From Isoetes taiwanensis (Eukaryota; Streptophyta; Lycopodiopsida; Isoetales; Isoetaceae): a stretch of DNA of 64,000 nt. The notes beneath the pieces were generated by a model. The model had not been told where the DNA came from. It saw nothing but the letters and a program-made list of their open reading frames with translations, and did no database searches. Of this stretch, positions 1-12,420 are shown in pieces. The DNA lies in assembly GCA_021234155.1 (NCBI GenBank), contig JAJEKV010000903.1, forward strand, positions 1 to 64,000, read 5' to 3'. Position 1 is the stretch's first letter; each line of letters begins with the position of its first letter. A program made the translations under genes and the position numbers.

Positions 1-740
1 TCAATGTCCTGCCCAGAAACTGCACTCAGCCTAAGCAGCATCAATGTAATACACTGGTTTACTTAGAAAACCTAGGACACAGATCATCATCCTTGCAACA
101 CAATCTTGAATCCTAATGAGATGACTTTAGGGTAGACACCACTGCTCATCTATATCCAATGTCCACTGGTCGAAAATTGCTGCTCGGCTAACCACCCCAC
201 TGTGACACTTAGAAAATATAGGATACTCATCTAAATCAATGTCCTGACTAGTCAGAAATTGCTGCTCAGCTAACGGCATCAATGTGACCACACTGGTTTA
301 TAGAAAACCACCTGAATCATCACCAACAAACACTGGTTTAAATCAATGTCCACTAGTCAGAAATTGCTGCTCAAAACCTGACCACACTGGGGTACAAATC
401 ATCATCCTTGCAACAATTTTAAATCCTGATAGACTAGCAGTACAAGTTTAACCATTGTTGTTATAGATCAATGTACCAAAGACAGAAATAACTGCCCAGC
501 TAACCCACATCACTTTAAATCCCTACAGCTTAGGTTATAGATAACCATCCATGCAACAATTTCAAACAAACAGATTTGAAATCGCTGACCGCACATCATT
601 TTGATCACTGATTTGCCAGCCAGGGATTACAGAACATCATCCCTCGCAACAAATTTAAATTCTGATGGGCCAGCACAGCTCATGTCCTTACCCAGCACAT
701 TTCAAGCAAACGGATGGACCAACTGCAAGATCTCAGGTCT
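1..740. repeat. Degenerate tandem repeat, about 80-125 bp spacing
   Basis: A phrase of the form ATCAATGTCC...AGAAATTGCTGCTCAGCTAAC recurs with substitutions and small indels near 1, 157, 236, 343 and 468. It is followed by a second phrase with ACACTGGTTTA...AGAAAA and by CATCATCCTTGCAACA. Spacing is irregular, so this is an old, decayed minisatellite. It lies downstream of the last visible NOL6-like exon on the minus strand and may be inside an intron of that gene or in its 3' flank. No coding signal is seen in it. Confidence 0.6.
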
Positions 741-1095
741 AGAAACATCAAGCACCTGTGTCATAAGAAACACTGAGACATGCTGAGATATGAGGTAGAA
801 ATTTTAAGTAAACCAAGGTGAAACGAACTGACATGCATGACTTAGAAAAACACATATATATATAATAGACAATACTACGACTTAATACCTCAAAAACCCT
901 GTAATCCGAGAACTTGGTGGAGCCATGGGATGAGGTCAAAATAGATGTGCCACAATCATTTCACAGTACCTCTTCAGCTAGTACTCCAGAAAATAAATGT
1001 GCACCAACCCATCTCTTACAAAGCCTGAAAGCATGCCACCTTAGTCAAGCAAGTTATGTATGCTGATGTTATTGCACTGCAGTCAGTTAGGTTAC
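741..1095. other. Non-coding stretch, probably intronic
   Basis: I see no exon in this stretch. It begins after the degenerate repeat and ends at the splice donor of the last recognisable NOL6-like exon (GTAACC on the minus strand just below 1096). It is probably intron sequence of that gene. Confidence 0.4.
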
Positions 1096-4000
1096 CTTAC
1101 AGTTTGGACCATATGCTGGATAAATGCCATGAAGCCCCATGTAGCATGCTTGAATGCATGCCCTACGCCAAAGAAGATCCTTACTGAGCTTAAAGTCTTT
1201 CCAATTGCCCAAATTCTCTAAGGCTGTTAGGGAAAGTAAAAAGACCGCGAAGCAATACAGAATATGCAAAAACTCAGCAACCATTTACAAAGCTTAGCAA
1301 ATCTGGACCTCTTATCCTCCTTGAGTAAAGCTTCGTCTTTTCATAGAACACTTTCAATCTAAATGCAAACCCATTGACTAGGATATCAACATCATCTTCT
1401 GGGGCAACAAATGATAAGCCCATTTTTTTGTTCATGCAAATGATAAACTTTGTGAGTGTGACAAATGCAACAAAAGAATACAAAACTAATTGAGACAATG
1501 TAACAAAAGAATTATTACTAGCTGAAACCATACATACCTATCTGCAATTCTCAAACAAAAAGCTAGTTTTGTTTTCTCAATGGCGTCATTGTCATTGGGC
1601 CATCTACCAGACCCTTCAAGCTGCAAAAACAAGCACCATTAGCGACAATGGGAGAATCAAATAATAACAATTTATACCAAAAGCAAATTTACCTGTATCA
1701 CGCAACCTCTAAGGGTTTCAAGCATGCTGTAATATTTCCAGCTGGAAGAGATTGCCTTTGACAAGCTAAAGGATGAGGTGCAGTGAATACTGCGAATGGC
1801 GAAAAGCTGTACAATAATAACAATTCAACAAACGCAAAAGCCATACAGACTTTATGGGCCAAAAAAGCACCTACCAGCATCCAACGGTTGTACACTTGAT
1901 ATCTTCAATGGAAGGGTATCCAAACCTCTAAAGCCCTTTGGATAAATTTTCCAGTTCAATGAATAGTTTTGGCGAAAGAAGTAGGATCTAAGAAGCAAAA
2001 CTACCATTAGCTGTTGACAAAAGATTTGCAGCCCATGCCAACAGACATACCTTTTCCATGATCCAATATAGCAAAATCCAGCTGGTGCAAACCACCTGAA
2101 CCTGACTAGATTCAATTGATAGGTGTTGCAATATGACATACTCAATAATATCCTTGATAATCAAATGCCTCTCGTGTATTTTCGCGGTCCCATACTGCAT
2201 ATACAGCCAGTGTTGAAATGCTCTTAATAAAGGCGCTTTGATGAAGCTCCAAACACCAAAATCTTGATTTGGAGTAAGCGTACCAACTGCCTCACAAATC
2301 GTCCATCTTTAAGGCGGCGCAACTCAGCTTTTCCTCCCCAAAATGCCTAAAACACTGCAGCCTGTCACCAAGTCCATCAGTGTCAGACAATAAATTAGAA
2401 AAAAAAAAACAATGATGTTAAGAAATTACTCCATCTGATCCATTACCTCTTTCTTGTCATCTGCGTTGGGACCGATGTCTATCTTTCTGAAGGCATCTTG
2501 AAACTGTTTAAAATAATCCCTATAGACAAAGAGTACTAGCTGCAGCAATACTCTGAAAAACAAGAACACTATGTAGCAGTTTTCAAGAATGAAGCTTGAA
2601 AGATACAGTGCTATATATACCTTCTTTGGATGCCAACCAGAGATCAATTTCCTTGAAGAACTCAGAACAAGGTGTGCCCTTTTCCCAAGAGCCTTATAAA
2701 GGACATCTCTGGTCTTCCCGTTGAACATTCTCCATTGTTCCATATCAAGGAAAGTACAATCTGCATGATCGATCCCATAACAGTAGAAAACCTATTACCA
2801 AATTGGTCATGTAAAGAACAGCTTGTAAGAGAGAGAAAAAAGATGCTCAAGGCTTATTATACCTCACATGAATATCAAATTTGGTAGCAAATTCCACTGA
2901 TGCCAAAATGACTCATCAAACCCGTTATCTTTGGTGAAGAGTTTTATTGATTCATGTGTCTGCATTGCAGAATCTTGAATCTGTAAAGCAAAAAAGTGTT
3001 ATGAGCAGAATCGCTTTAAGGTAAAGGTCCGCCTCTTCAACTATACCTCTTCAACTGCACATTTAGATACGCCATGCCAAATTAAAATATTAGCATGAAT
3101 CCCACACAACAACATTATAATGTGCTGAAAATTCTTGCATTTTCTGCTTATAAAAGAACAGCCATGTCAAAAATAATGAAGGCCAGAAGAATGCCAACCA
3201 ATTCATGTTACTTAATGAACCTTTGAGTTTGCAATAGACATGCATCCATCTAGGTGCAGTGCTACTTTCTTTTTCAAAAGGTCATGACCTGCACAGAAAA
3301 GGAACAAAAAAGCCTTAAACTTAGATTTCATCCATGTACTGAGTTGCTCGAAACTTACCTATAGAATCCATTAGTATATAAAACATCTGTAAGCATGTCA
3401 TGGACTTCGTGATGCGCTGCCCACCAGCAGGAGTACAAAGATGGCATAGCAGTATTGAAAATAAAAAACCATCAAAATTGTCTGGACTATCATCAAATCT
3501 CCTGCGGCGTAGCCAAACCTGGTAAACAAAATGTTAAAGAAGGAACTCAAATGCCACAAAGAATATGATAAAATGTTCAACTTGGATAGACACTAACTTT
3601 GGCCAGTAAAATGGCATCGCGAAGGCCACTAAATTGACTGAGAAGATCCTTTTCATGCTTTACATAATCTTCCATAAACATGTCTTCTAAAATGGAAGCA
3701 TTGTAATTGGGTGTGGCCTCTGCCAACCCCTCTGTCCTGGCAATAAAGAAATAAAAACATGGACTGAGAAACAAAATCTATGAACATTCAGGAGAACATG
3801 ATGTAAAACCTCACTAAGCTGCATTAAGTTGATAAGAAGCTTGCAATTGTGGCTGAAAAAACAAATAATTACCTTTAGATTTAGCATCTCTAACGTTGTT
3901 TCGTGTTGGAATAAGTTTGTTATTGTCAAGCGTGTCCTTAAGCTATTGTGGGCAGTATTCTGAAACAGATTTCTGACTTAGAATCATTGTCTCTGGCCTT

Positions 4001-4746
4001 GGACCTACAAATGACACTTAATGCAATGAGGCCAAACAGAAAACTTAAGCATTATGTGGGATAAACAACCTAGTATTAGCAAACAGATTCTATGTATCCA
4101 TTTCTAAACAACTTTACTTGGTGCCTCAGTGTTAGCTTTACCAGAATAAAGAACAAAATCGGTTTCCGTGCATCATCCCTTAAAAGCCCCTCCCTCTAGT
4201 AATGATGGAACAAGAACAAAAGATGTTTGAAGATCCTTGAAGATAGAGTGCTTTGCACATGATAGCGATGGTTCAAAAAGTCCTTCTCGTGAAAACAAGC
4301 CTATAATCAAAACAACAATTTATTATATTTGAATCAAAACAATGATATGCAAAACATAGCAGCACCGTGGCATACCTTTGGTATGCGCAAAGCCAAATCA
4401 ATACATTGAGCAGGCTTTGCGATTGTGCCTGTCATAGCTTCAATAATATTAAACCCTCTGGTCGTTTAAACTTCAAAATTGCCTTTTCTTTCGGTACATT
4501 AAGGTCCTTAAGAAATCCATTAATTGATGAGGTTGTTACCTGCATAAGCATAACATCAGTCAGAGCATAAAGAAGAATGCCGTTAAATGGGACCAAAACA
4601 TACCTTTTTCTCTGGAATCCGAAAAATAATCAGTGAGTGCATCCACAACAGCATTTACTCGGGGCTCAAGCTTGTCATAGTCAACCACTACCTCGGCAAA
4701 AAGAGCCTCGAGCTTGAGCTGCGCTACTGGGTGGGTCTGCAGCCAT
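1096..4746 (-). CDS. NOL6: NOL6/Utp22/Nrap-type nucleolar pre-rRNA processing protein, 16 exons, C-terminus not seen
   Basis: In other eukaryotes this family is a component of the small-subunit processome that matures 18S rRNA in the nucleolus. Exons read on the minus strand are about 4746-4604, 4539-4376, 4300-4118, 3959-3873, 3736-3598, 3518-3359, 3288-3221, 2980-2863, 2760-2621, 2552-2430, 2361 to about 1877 (boundaries inside unclear), 1806-1693, 1620-1538, about 1425-1283 and 1223-1096. Most have GT-AG borders. Family blocks in the expected order include HEKDFLNHRYH, RNNVRDAKSK, TPNYNASILEDMF, KIDIGPNADDK, ELRRLKDGRF, LPLKISSVQPLD, LEGSGRWPND, VDILVNGFAFRLKV and HGIYPAYGP. The start at 4746 (MAADPPSS) is the only upstream ATG near the first conserved block, and it needs a one-base shift to join it. 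Other one-base breaks fall near 4445, 4280, 4190 and 2920. The C-terminal third of the usual ~1,000-residue protein is not seen. It is either a recently dead gene or a live one with consensus errors. Confidence 0.85.
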
Positions 4747-6479
4747 GACTTCGGCGTCGGTTTCGCTAAACCCTGAACCCAAAGACCGCAACTTTTTAAC
4801 CTATAGGCCTTAGCGTATAAAACATTTTACGCGTATAGTAAAAGCACAAAGGTGTGGGGCTATGATTCGAAGAGTGTATGTATTTAAAATGTACGAAAAT
4901 CACCTCTTCCAAAAAGGGGGCATCATATTTCGGCCCCAAACAACAGGTTTTGAACTCTGTAATTTTATGTTGATCTCCACCCGATCTGAGCTGCCCTTAC
5001 CCATCCGGGTTAAGCGGCCGCCAACAGATCTTCTTGGGAAAACTACAAAGAAAGAAAATCGAGGGGCAAATTTGAAGCTCCATTTTTTTCGTTGGAGAAA
5101 TTTTGTTTGAGAATTTCTGGCTTGAAATTTTAAGGCGGCCTGGCGGCGCCCGCCCTTCGTGGCTCGCCCCTGCGGAGATACCCAGGCCCCGGTGGTGAAA
5201 TTTTTGCTCAACAAAATTTCTCCTTCAAAATACTATCAGCGGCGGTGATGGACTATGAAGTGAAGTTCAATCGAAATTTGGAGGAGTTGGGAGTACGTCT
5301 TAAAGAGTACATATTTGAACCTCTTGCTTATCAACTAACATATAATTGCCAAATGCAAAAAGGGGCCGATTATTTTAAGGAATACCCTTCTTCATGAGAA
5401 TCACCAATTGCTCCTCTATGTCTAGAAACCTTACACTTATTGAAATCTTTTGTCCTTGCAAATTCATCCAATTCACCAGAAGAAAGCCTCTGTTATTATC
5501 TTTTCATATTCTCATGCAATTCTTTGCATTTGTTGGCATCACAATTGTTGTGCATAGGCAAAAAAAGGATGCCATTACATTAATGAAGTGAGCATATAAT
5601 ATGAAATTTATTGATAAAACAACTTGAAATTTTTTTATTGAATACTAAATGAATGAAATCTAGAGAACCATACCAAGGAATGGATCTTCATGGATATTTT
5701 GAACATTTTGAATATTGTAATTTTGTATCACAAACGCCATCCCCTCTTCTTTGGTGGACATCTTTTCCGTTGAGTTTGAGCCCAAGTAATCGGTTATGAT
5801 AGAAAGTACATACGATATATTGAACTTTGTAAATGCAACTTGGCTTCTAAAACTATTGTTTGTCAATAAAAGAATCTGTATTGAAATTTATGGATGTGGT
5901 GAGATCCTTCTTGTAGCATTTATAAACGTTGAGTTTTACCATCTGCCAACAATATATTATTTTTGGCTGTCATTCGTGGTGAAATTTTATCATGTATCAT
6001 GCAATTTTATTTTATGGTTCCAAATGATGTACTTGTTCCATGATGAGGGTTATGAATTTAAGTGGCTCTCTCTCATGTCATATGATATGAAATCTGGCGT
6101 TCCATGTATTTATACAGTATATGTATATACACTATGACACGTCACCAGCGTATAAGTAGACCCTTAGACCAGCCTTCAATTAAAAAAAAAAAAAAAGATG
6201 TGAACTCGGCAATTTGAGGCAAATCTAAAATCCAAGTTCTCCAACTTGGAATTCACACTTTCATGCCAAGTTCTCACCATCAAGTATTTTTGAGTCAAAG
6301 TTAGATTAAATGATTGGAATTCAAACATTTCAAATTCATTTAAACTACGTAGATCATGAATATTCATTATTTAAATTAAGTCTTTGGGAATTCAAGGTCT
6401 CTCACAGGCCTCAGGGATCCCATAGAATATAGTCCTCGAGGATGGCCCAAAAAAAAAAAACCACGCTCATAAAATCTTG
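4747..6479. other. Intergenic region upstream of the NOL6-like gene
   Basis: I see no gene here. 4750-5300 would hold the promoter and 5' leader of the minus-strand NOL6-like gene. A 104-codon open frame on the minus strand (5214-4900) has a basic composition but no family that I recognise. From 5300 on the DNA is AT-rich. A poly-A run of about 17 lies at 6181. Confidence 0.4.
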
Positions 6480-6722
6480 GAAATTGTATCATCTCTCTTT
6501 AATTAAATTATACATTATTGGTAGGCGAAGGGGTATACCACCCTCAGGGATCACCTCCATATGCCTTAATGTCAATGGTCCAATGGGTGCAATGGTTGTG
6601 AATATCAGAAATTGTATTATCTCTTCTTAATTAAATTATATGTATTAGCTGCGGGGGTATCGCCCTCTAGGATCACATCCATGTGCCTTAATATCAATGG
6701 TCCAATGGGCAATGGTTTACAA
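6480..6722. repeat. Two-copy direct tandem repeat, unit about 130 bp
   Basis: Copy 1 (about 6480-6607) and copy 2 (about 6611-6722) share AAATTGTAT.ATCTCT, TTAATTAAATTATA, then AGGATCAC.TCCAT.TGCCTTAAT and TCAATGGTCCAATGGG in the same order. Copy 2 is slightly shorter. The repeat directly abuts the gag relic that begins near 6725 and may be an edge duplication. No coding role is seen. Confidence 0.65.
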
Positions 6723-6724
6723 TA

Positions 6725-7525
6725 GAGGCAAATATTAACCTCTCTCTAGTCTTTGCTTCTCGGTGGTGACAAAGAACCTCAAATTGTGTGTTCGATGCGG
6801 GGGCCTTTGGACTATGGGTCTCGGAGATCTTTGGAAGGGCGAGACGGGTACTATAGGTGCTTTTGGAAAAAAGTTTGATGGCATCTTTCTATCTTTCTGC
6901 TCAAATAAATGATTATCTATGACTACCAAATCGATAGCTTTTTCTAGCATTTTGGGGTCTTCCATAGACAATAACATTCTTTGACATCCTCACATAAGCC
7001 CCTCGAAAACAATCTTGAAGTGCAACATCATCCCAGGTTGTATCTGCAACAATTTGATGAAATTCTGATGCATATACTGAAGCTGGACAAGAATCTTACC
7101 TGAAATTATTGAGTTTCGTAGCACCTCTGCGCTGCCGATCTGTATATCCAAAGCATGCCTCAAGCTTAGCAGTAAGAACAACAAAGTCCTGCAATTTTGG
7201 AGCCCCTCTCTCCAACAAAAGAGCAAATCAACTGAGAGTTGGTCCTGTGAGAAGAGATCCAACCAATCCAACTTATTCCCGATCTGTGGGATACCTATGA
7301 GAATAGAGCTGAATGACAAGCCGAAACTAGTTAAAAAAGCCGTAAAGCTTGGCGCGAGTGCCTTCAAACTTCCCTAGCAAGCTAATCTTAGGTTTTAATG
7401 GCCTCAATCCAGAGCTAGAAGCAGATTTATGTAAAGCAGCCCGTTCTTTGAGCTCTTATTATCCAAGCTAGACTGCGACATCTTTGAAACAAAATTTGTT
7501 GGAATTCTTTTGTACAAAGGTCAAA
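6725..7525 (-). mobile_element. Ty3/gypsy gag relic
   Basis: Read on the minus strand from 7525 down, with frame jumps, this gives the retrotransposon gag domain (the PF03732 type). Visible blocks are KISLLGKFEGTRAKLYGF, VGLVGSLLTGP, FALLLERGAP, DFVVLTAKLEACFG, TKLNNFR and ASEFHQIVADTTWDD, followed by LQDCFRG. Gag forms the particle of the element. There are several stops and frameshifts, and no protease, polymerase or LTR is seen on either side, so this is an isolated fragment. The order of blocks matches the plus-strand relic at 49380-50265. It is a different gag from that of the palindromic element at 10-35 kb. Confidence 0.8.
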
Positions 7526-7935
7526 ACCTCTTCCATAGAGATTAAATCACCAAATATGAGCAAAACAAATGCTTAGGATCAGAGCGGGCAAGAAACGGGT
7601 AAAAGATTCCGGCCTTCTAAACATCTCTCTTATTATTCTTGCTTGCCTTCGGGCCATTATATCCTTGTTTTTTCATCATATATCAGGTTCTTTTCCGATT
7701 TCCATATTTCTTGCATATTTTTCTTGCTTTCACGTAGGTTCATGGCAGTCCCTAAACTGGAATGACTACAAAAGAAAGAGGCTGCCTCTATATAGGATTT
7801 TCCTCAAGTGCAATACAATAGATTCACATATCTCGGCTGAAATGAACTCACAAGTTAATATCGTGTTCAACATATGAATTCAAAAATGTGACAATGAACA
7901 CTTACAACAAACCCTCTATCTCAACTTGCTTCCAA
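7526..7935. other. Unassigned stretch between gag relic and MULE fragment
   Basis: The 102-codon frame at 7569-7877 on the plus strand is hydrophobic and has no family match that I know. It may be the 5' flank of the gag relic. I see no supported gene. Confidence 0.3.
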
Positions 7936-7961
7936 CTATTCTATTCTATTCTATTCTATTC
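7936..7961. repeat. (CTATT)5 microsatellite
   Basis: Five perfect copies of CTATT followed by a further C. The same pentamer in reverse orientation, (GAATA)4, ends the LINE at 36331-36350. This tract may therefore be the 3' tail of another, lost LINE copy on the plus strand, or a plain microsatellite at the end of the MULE-derived sequence. Confidence 0.8.
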
Positions 7962-7965
7962 TTTG

Positions 7966-10204
7966 TTTCCTTGTCCTTTCTCGACCCAATCTCTATCAAA
8001 GGCTTGAGCCTTACTAAACTATTGCCACACTTCTCTTCGATTGCCAAGGTAGGGATACTTGATATGGTTGTTATGTTGGTTTTGGCCACCAACGTCATCT
8101 ATTTTCTCTCAAGCCTAGTGTCGAGGTTGTCTCATGAGAGAATCAATTGCAACTAGCATATTAGAATCTTTTTTAGGTATCAAGTTAATTCTTCTCTCCC
8201 TTTTGGGGAGAGACTCCTCTTCAAGCTCACAATCTAAACCCACATCTTCACATGGACTTTCCTCCCATGAACTATCTCCTCCACATAGCCTCAAGTGATC
8301 CATGCCCCCACCAATTGTGAAACGCTTGCTTGTAGAGATCTTGATCCTGTGGTTGCCCGACATTTGCATAGCGTTCACGGCGGTGTTTACACAAGTTGCC
8401 TTTGGCTCCAAAGGTAGGTCATAGCATGCCCAATTCTTGTGTGCCCCTTCACAAAGTATGGACCTTGCCCTTCTGAAAACCCGGCTTCCTTCATGGACCT
8501 AGAAGACAACATAATTGTATGAGGGCAAAATCAAATAAGATAGAGATTAGAAACTATAGCTAATGTATGCCATGTGTGTCTCCACATTGTTGATTAGAAT
8601 GTAGAGCAGCCAATCGATCATCCTTCATTGAAATGCATGTTTAGAAATGCCAAAAGCGCCTTTTGAGGCACAATGACATGCCTCTATGTCAGCATTGGTC
8701 TCTTGGTTGGGAATGGGGGTACATCCTTGTTGCCAATACCCATTGACAAATGTTTTTGGTCCACTCCTTACTCATGTATACAGCCAATTTAAGTCTTGAG
8801 GGATACTTTCTCAAAGTCTTCCAATGTCTTAGTGGCCTCTTTCTTTACCATTTCCCTATACTCTTCACCATACTCATTGTCTCCTAGAGAACCTTACGTC
8901 CTATACATAGTATTACCAAGTTCCTTGAACATTTGGTTTAGTGCCATCTTGTTCTTGACATTCTTACGCAACCACTTAATCCAAGCTCTCCTCATGTGCC
9001 AAATGCAAATTTGCATGGAGCGTTAGGAAAAACCTATATAAATAGACAAGGTTAGTACTACATATGGAACAAGGTTTAAGGTTTAAGGTTCTATAAAATT
9101 TGAAAATGCCATTTTAAGCAAATAAGCTGATGAAACTAGTGATTTAGCTTGCTTGTTAAGCTTATAGTGTAACAAGTTACTTTTTCGCGGCCTTAATCTG
9201 CAGTGAGCATCAACTATAATGATCACCGAAGAGGCTAGTCGGGATCATCTTGGCATAAAGAATCCTTTAGAGCTTGCATCGATGTATTCTGAGTTTAGTC
9301 GGGGGTGTTAGATATATGGATCATGCCGTAATGGTTACTAGGGTCCAAAAACCCCTTGGTTATCGTAAATTCTCTAAGAAAACCCCATATGATACGTTCT
9401 ATTGTCTCCAACTTTTGTCTACCCCATATCATTATTTATATGATATTTTTTTGTAGTACCAATTATCCTTCTCATATAAATACAAAACACATCTTAACAT
9501 ATAATCTATTCCTTATCATTATATAAATATTACCCAAGCGAATTGTGGATAATAGATTAAAGTGAACTAAAGAGTTAAAAGAATGATTTGTTCCGGTATG
9601 ACTATGTAATGAAAAAGATTTTCATGATCCTAAGTTAACATATAACTCAAAGACTTTTGTGGGTAAACTATGAACCTATCATGTTCAAGACCCCTCCTTC
9701 CTAGCTAGAAATGGAAGATTAACCCTCTTATGCCATCGAGAAGTTTTATCTCACCAACAAGCGACCCTAATTAAATGCGGATATGGATTCAAAACAAATA
9801 ACCTTATTTTTTACTGCGTGCATTTATACGATCTGTTGGACAACAAAAAACCCCTTATCATCCGCATACATGGTACATCGACTTACATTGGTGATTTAGG
9901 GGTTTAGTCTTTTGAGAATTGGTTAAAACATAAGCCAATGGCAAACCATTGCAATACTCATCGAAGGCGATGAGGCGATGAGTGTGAAATGATAGAACAC
10001 ACTGAAAGCATACCCAATAATCAACTCAATGCACATAGGGCACATATTAAAAGTTGAGAAGAATCATACCTCTTGTCATTTGTTTTGAAGGTAGAGTCCA
10101 TGCAAATGGCTCTTTTGTTACCAAATCTCAACATTGACTCCCTTTGGATTGGAGTTATAACTCCCTAAGCGAAACAATTCTCCTGCTCGCTCATATAGGA
10201 AAAC
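7966..10204 (-). pseudogene. MULE/FAR1-like transposase, 3' half
   Basis: On the minus strand just below 10204 the frame gives SYMSEQENCFA, then GVITPIQRESMLRFGNK and ICMDSTFKTND. This is the characteristic start of the MULE transposase catalytic region (the DS(T)F...ND type found in plant MULEs and FAR1/FHY3 proteins). Further down are LPLAYVLTNSQKTKP near 9990-9910, CHWHMRRAWIKWLRKNVK and QMFKELGNTMY near 9020-8900, and a C-terminal 98-codon frame at 8411-8115. Stops and shifts break the frame. The missing 5' half lies 25 kb away at 35640-36060, separated by the gypsy insertion. I see no SWIM zinc finger and no terminal inverted repeats. 9060-9890 contains no recognisable domain. Confidence 0.75.
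10200..10204. other. Target site duplication AAAAC, left copy
   Basis: AAAAC precedes the TGTGGCTCCC terminus of the left LTR. The same five bases lie at 35639-35643 at the right end, overlapping the last A of the LTR by one base. The MULE frame continues across the joined site. Confidence 0.6.
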
Positions 10205-11787
10205 TGTGGCTCCCGGAATATATCTGACCCTGGGGCGTATACATGCAGGGACTTTCCCCTCCATGGCGTCGTCTCACCATGGCGAGGGCCCTCCAGATGC
10301 TGTTTCGGGCCTCCTATGAAATGAGGCGAAGAAAAGGTTCTGAAGGGGTCATTCATTACGCCTTCAATGGGACTCCCTCGTCGGAAGCATGAATACAAGG
10401 GTTAGCACCACACCGCGAATATACATAAATATCCACCACGAAGAAGGGGTGGCGTCCATCAAAATACCAATGACATAGAATATGCCATCTAATCCTAAGA
10501 AGCGCCCAAACCCGAGGGTTCTACCGGCTCGGACCCCGGTGAGGATTGGCCCGGCGGTGGGCCTCAAGAATCAGCCAGGCCCGAGTCTTGGCATGGCATT
10601 GGCTGGCATAGAACATCGGCTGGGGTTGTCCCTCCATCGCCCCTCACATTGCACACTTTGCGGATGGGTCAATTCATGCTATGGCCGCTATAGCCTTCGG
10701 AAACGCAAACTTCGGGGCATCACCCTGAGCCTACTCGGGTTCATGGCCTTTGTCCAGATGAGGCAGGTCGGGGGGCGTCCCCTTCGAGAATCGCCGGTGG
10801 TTTCATGGGTGAGCTAGAGAATACGTGCGCATCGGCGACCCCATCCGTGCAGACTTACTCACCTAAATCTACTCAAAGTGCAAGGTGCTCCATACGGATC
10901 ACACCTTCCCACCAGGGGAGTGTCGGACCCATACCAGGCCCTCTATGTGGCCCGGCTGTCAGGCCCTAGCCTTTGTAGGAGTCTCGGGAGCCTTGTATGC
11001 TCATGCAAGACCCACCCCTCATGTCTGCTTGTGTTCCTTATGCGGTGCTAAAGCCGGACCATAGCATCTAGGACCGGTGGGTTCTTGTGCCTGAGGCTTA
11101 ACTAATGGGACTTCTGGAGCCTATCTAGGAGCATACTACTATACGGTTGGAGGCCTCTACCCCCGTAATCCCCGTTTGAGTCGGATGAAACAAAAGAACT
11201 AACAATCCATCCTTTGAATAAGAACTAGGAATTGAATATAAAGAGAACTTGTTTGTACAAACAAGGGTTAGTTTCTATATTGAATTACAAAAAAGAGGAA
11301 AAGGCGGACACAACCAAGTGTTAACTAGAATTCACATAGCCACCTACCTACGAATTACTGGCTGGACTCATTCCCATGGAAGCCTCCATCTCACGGCGGT
11401 TGAAGATTCATTTGTGGCTTCACGAGGGGGGCGGTATGGCGGTTTCTCTGAGGGTGGTTGATGGCTTCGGCTCTGGCCTTCCTTGGTAGATCTTGAGGAG
11501 TCAATCCAGGGGATAGGGGTCAAGTTGGCATCAAACTTGGCAATCCCCATGCTACCCTTGTCGATTGGGGCGGTGGCCTTCCCAATTGGTAATTATCCTA
11601 ATTTCCTAGGTTATAGGTTATTATTAATATTGTGTTAAATTAGCATAGCTAATTTAATCCTTTAATAAGGTAACCCCTAGGTTGCAATTAAGTTCCCATA
11701 CCCCATGGTAGCGTACCTTTAGGGAGTGGCGTGCTTGTATTTATGCGTGTCCGTATAGTAGGCCGTATAAATCATTGGAGCGTCACA
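10205..11787 (-). repeat. Left outer LTR (3' LTR of minus-strand element)
   Basis: 1,583 bp. In element orientation it starts TGTGACGCTCCAATG at 11787, directly after a polypurine tract, and ends GGGAGCCACA at 10205. The termini form an 11-bp inverted repeat. Shared markers with the right LTR include ACCATGGGGTATGGGAACTT, AACCCTTGTTTGTACAAACA, GCACCTTGCACTTTGAGTAG and ATTCTATGTCATTGGTATTT. Open frames inside it (for example 10482-10817) are not recognisable proteins. Confidence 0.85.
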
Positions 11788-11801
11788 TTCTCCCCCTCCT
11801 T
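11788..11801 (-). other. Polypurine tract of left element
   Basis: On the minus strand AAGGAGGGGGAGAA lies directly before the LTR start TGTGACG. This is the usual place for priming plus-strand DNA synthesis in LTR retrotransposons. The right arm has AAGGAGGGAGAA at 30618-30629 in the same position. Confidence 0.85.
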
Positions 11802-12420
11802 AAAAATAATCTTTGTCCTCGGCATTAGGGTTAACTAATTGAATACATATCGTAAAAGCACTCAATTAGAGAATGAAGTTAAGAATATAACGATGTCGTT
11901 GAGATTATAGTAATTTGAGCGATAATACATTGAAGTTAAAATATCAAAGTACAAGCACCGGGGTGCTTTCGATACAAACTTATGATCAAAGGAGTTTAGG
12001 ACCGGTCGATTTAAAACATTCGACAACAAAATTCATACATGTAGACAAAAGCAATACGGGACAAGTTGGGTCATCGGCAACCCTCTATACAATGCGGTGC
12101 GACTTGTTCATTGGCTGCACACAACCATATACCGTAGGTTAATAGTATGATTAAGTTGTGGTTGCGGGGACCACCCTAGAAATAAAAAAAAAAAAAAAAA
12201 TATCTAGAAGGAATCTATCGTGTAATGCGGCTTGCAATTCCTCTTATAGCGGAGCGAAACCTTGATCTATTTACTAGATGCCTTCCTAGCAATTCATTGG
12301 TCATGTCAACATCAACAATACACCCGTCCTAGAGAACACGAAGGTGATCTCATCATCGGTTATTACTATCATATACGATCGTCTACCCCTCTAAAACATA
12401 ATTCTCGGTCAATCAAGCCT
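11802..12420 (-). other. 3' untranslated stretch of left element
   Basis: About 620 bp between the end of the chromodomain frame and the polypurine tract. It matches the right arm at about 30000-30617 in inverted orientation, including a poly-A run of about 18 at 12183 (poly-T at 30213 on the right). No coding domain is seen. Confidence 0.6.

Noticed and set aside
4900-5214. 104-codon minus-strand frame upstream of the NOL6-like gene
   Set aside because: No family match, low-complexity basic composition, and in the likely promoter region.
10482-10817. 111-codon open frame inside the left LTR
   Set aside because: It is not conserved in the right LTR copies and has no domain; it is a by-product of GC-rich sequence.
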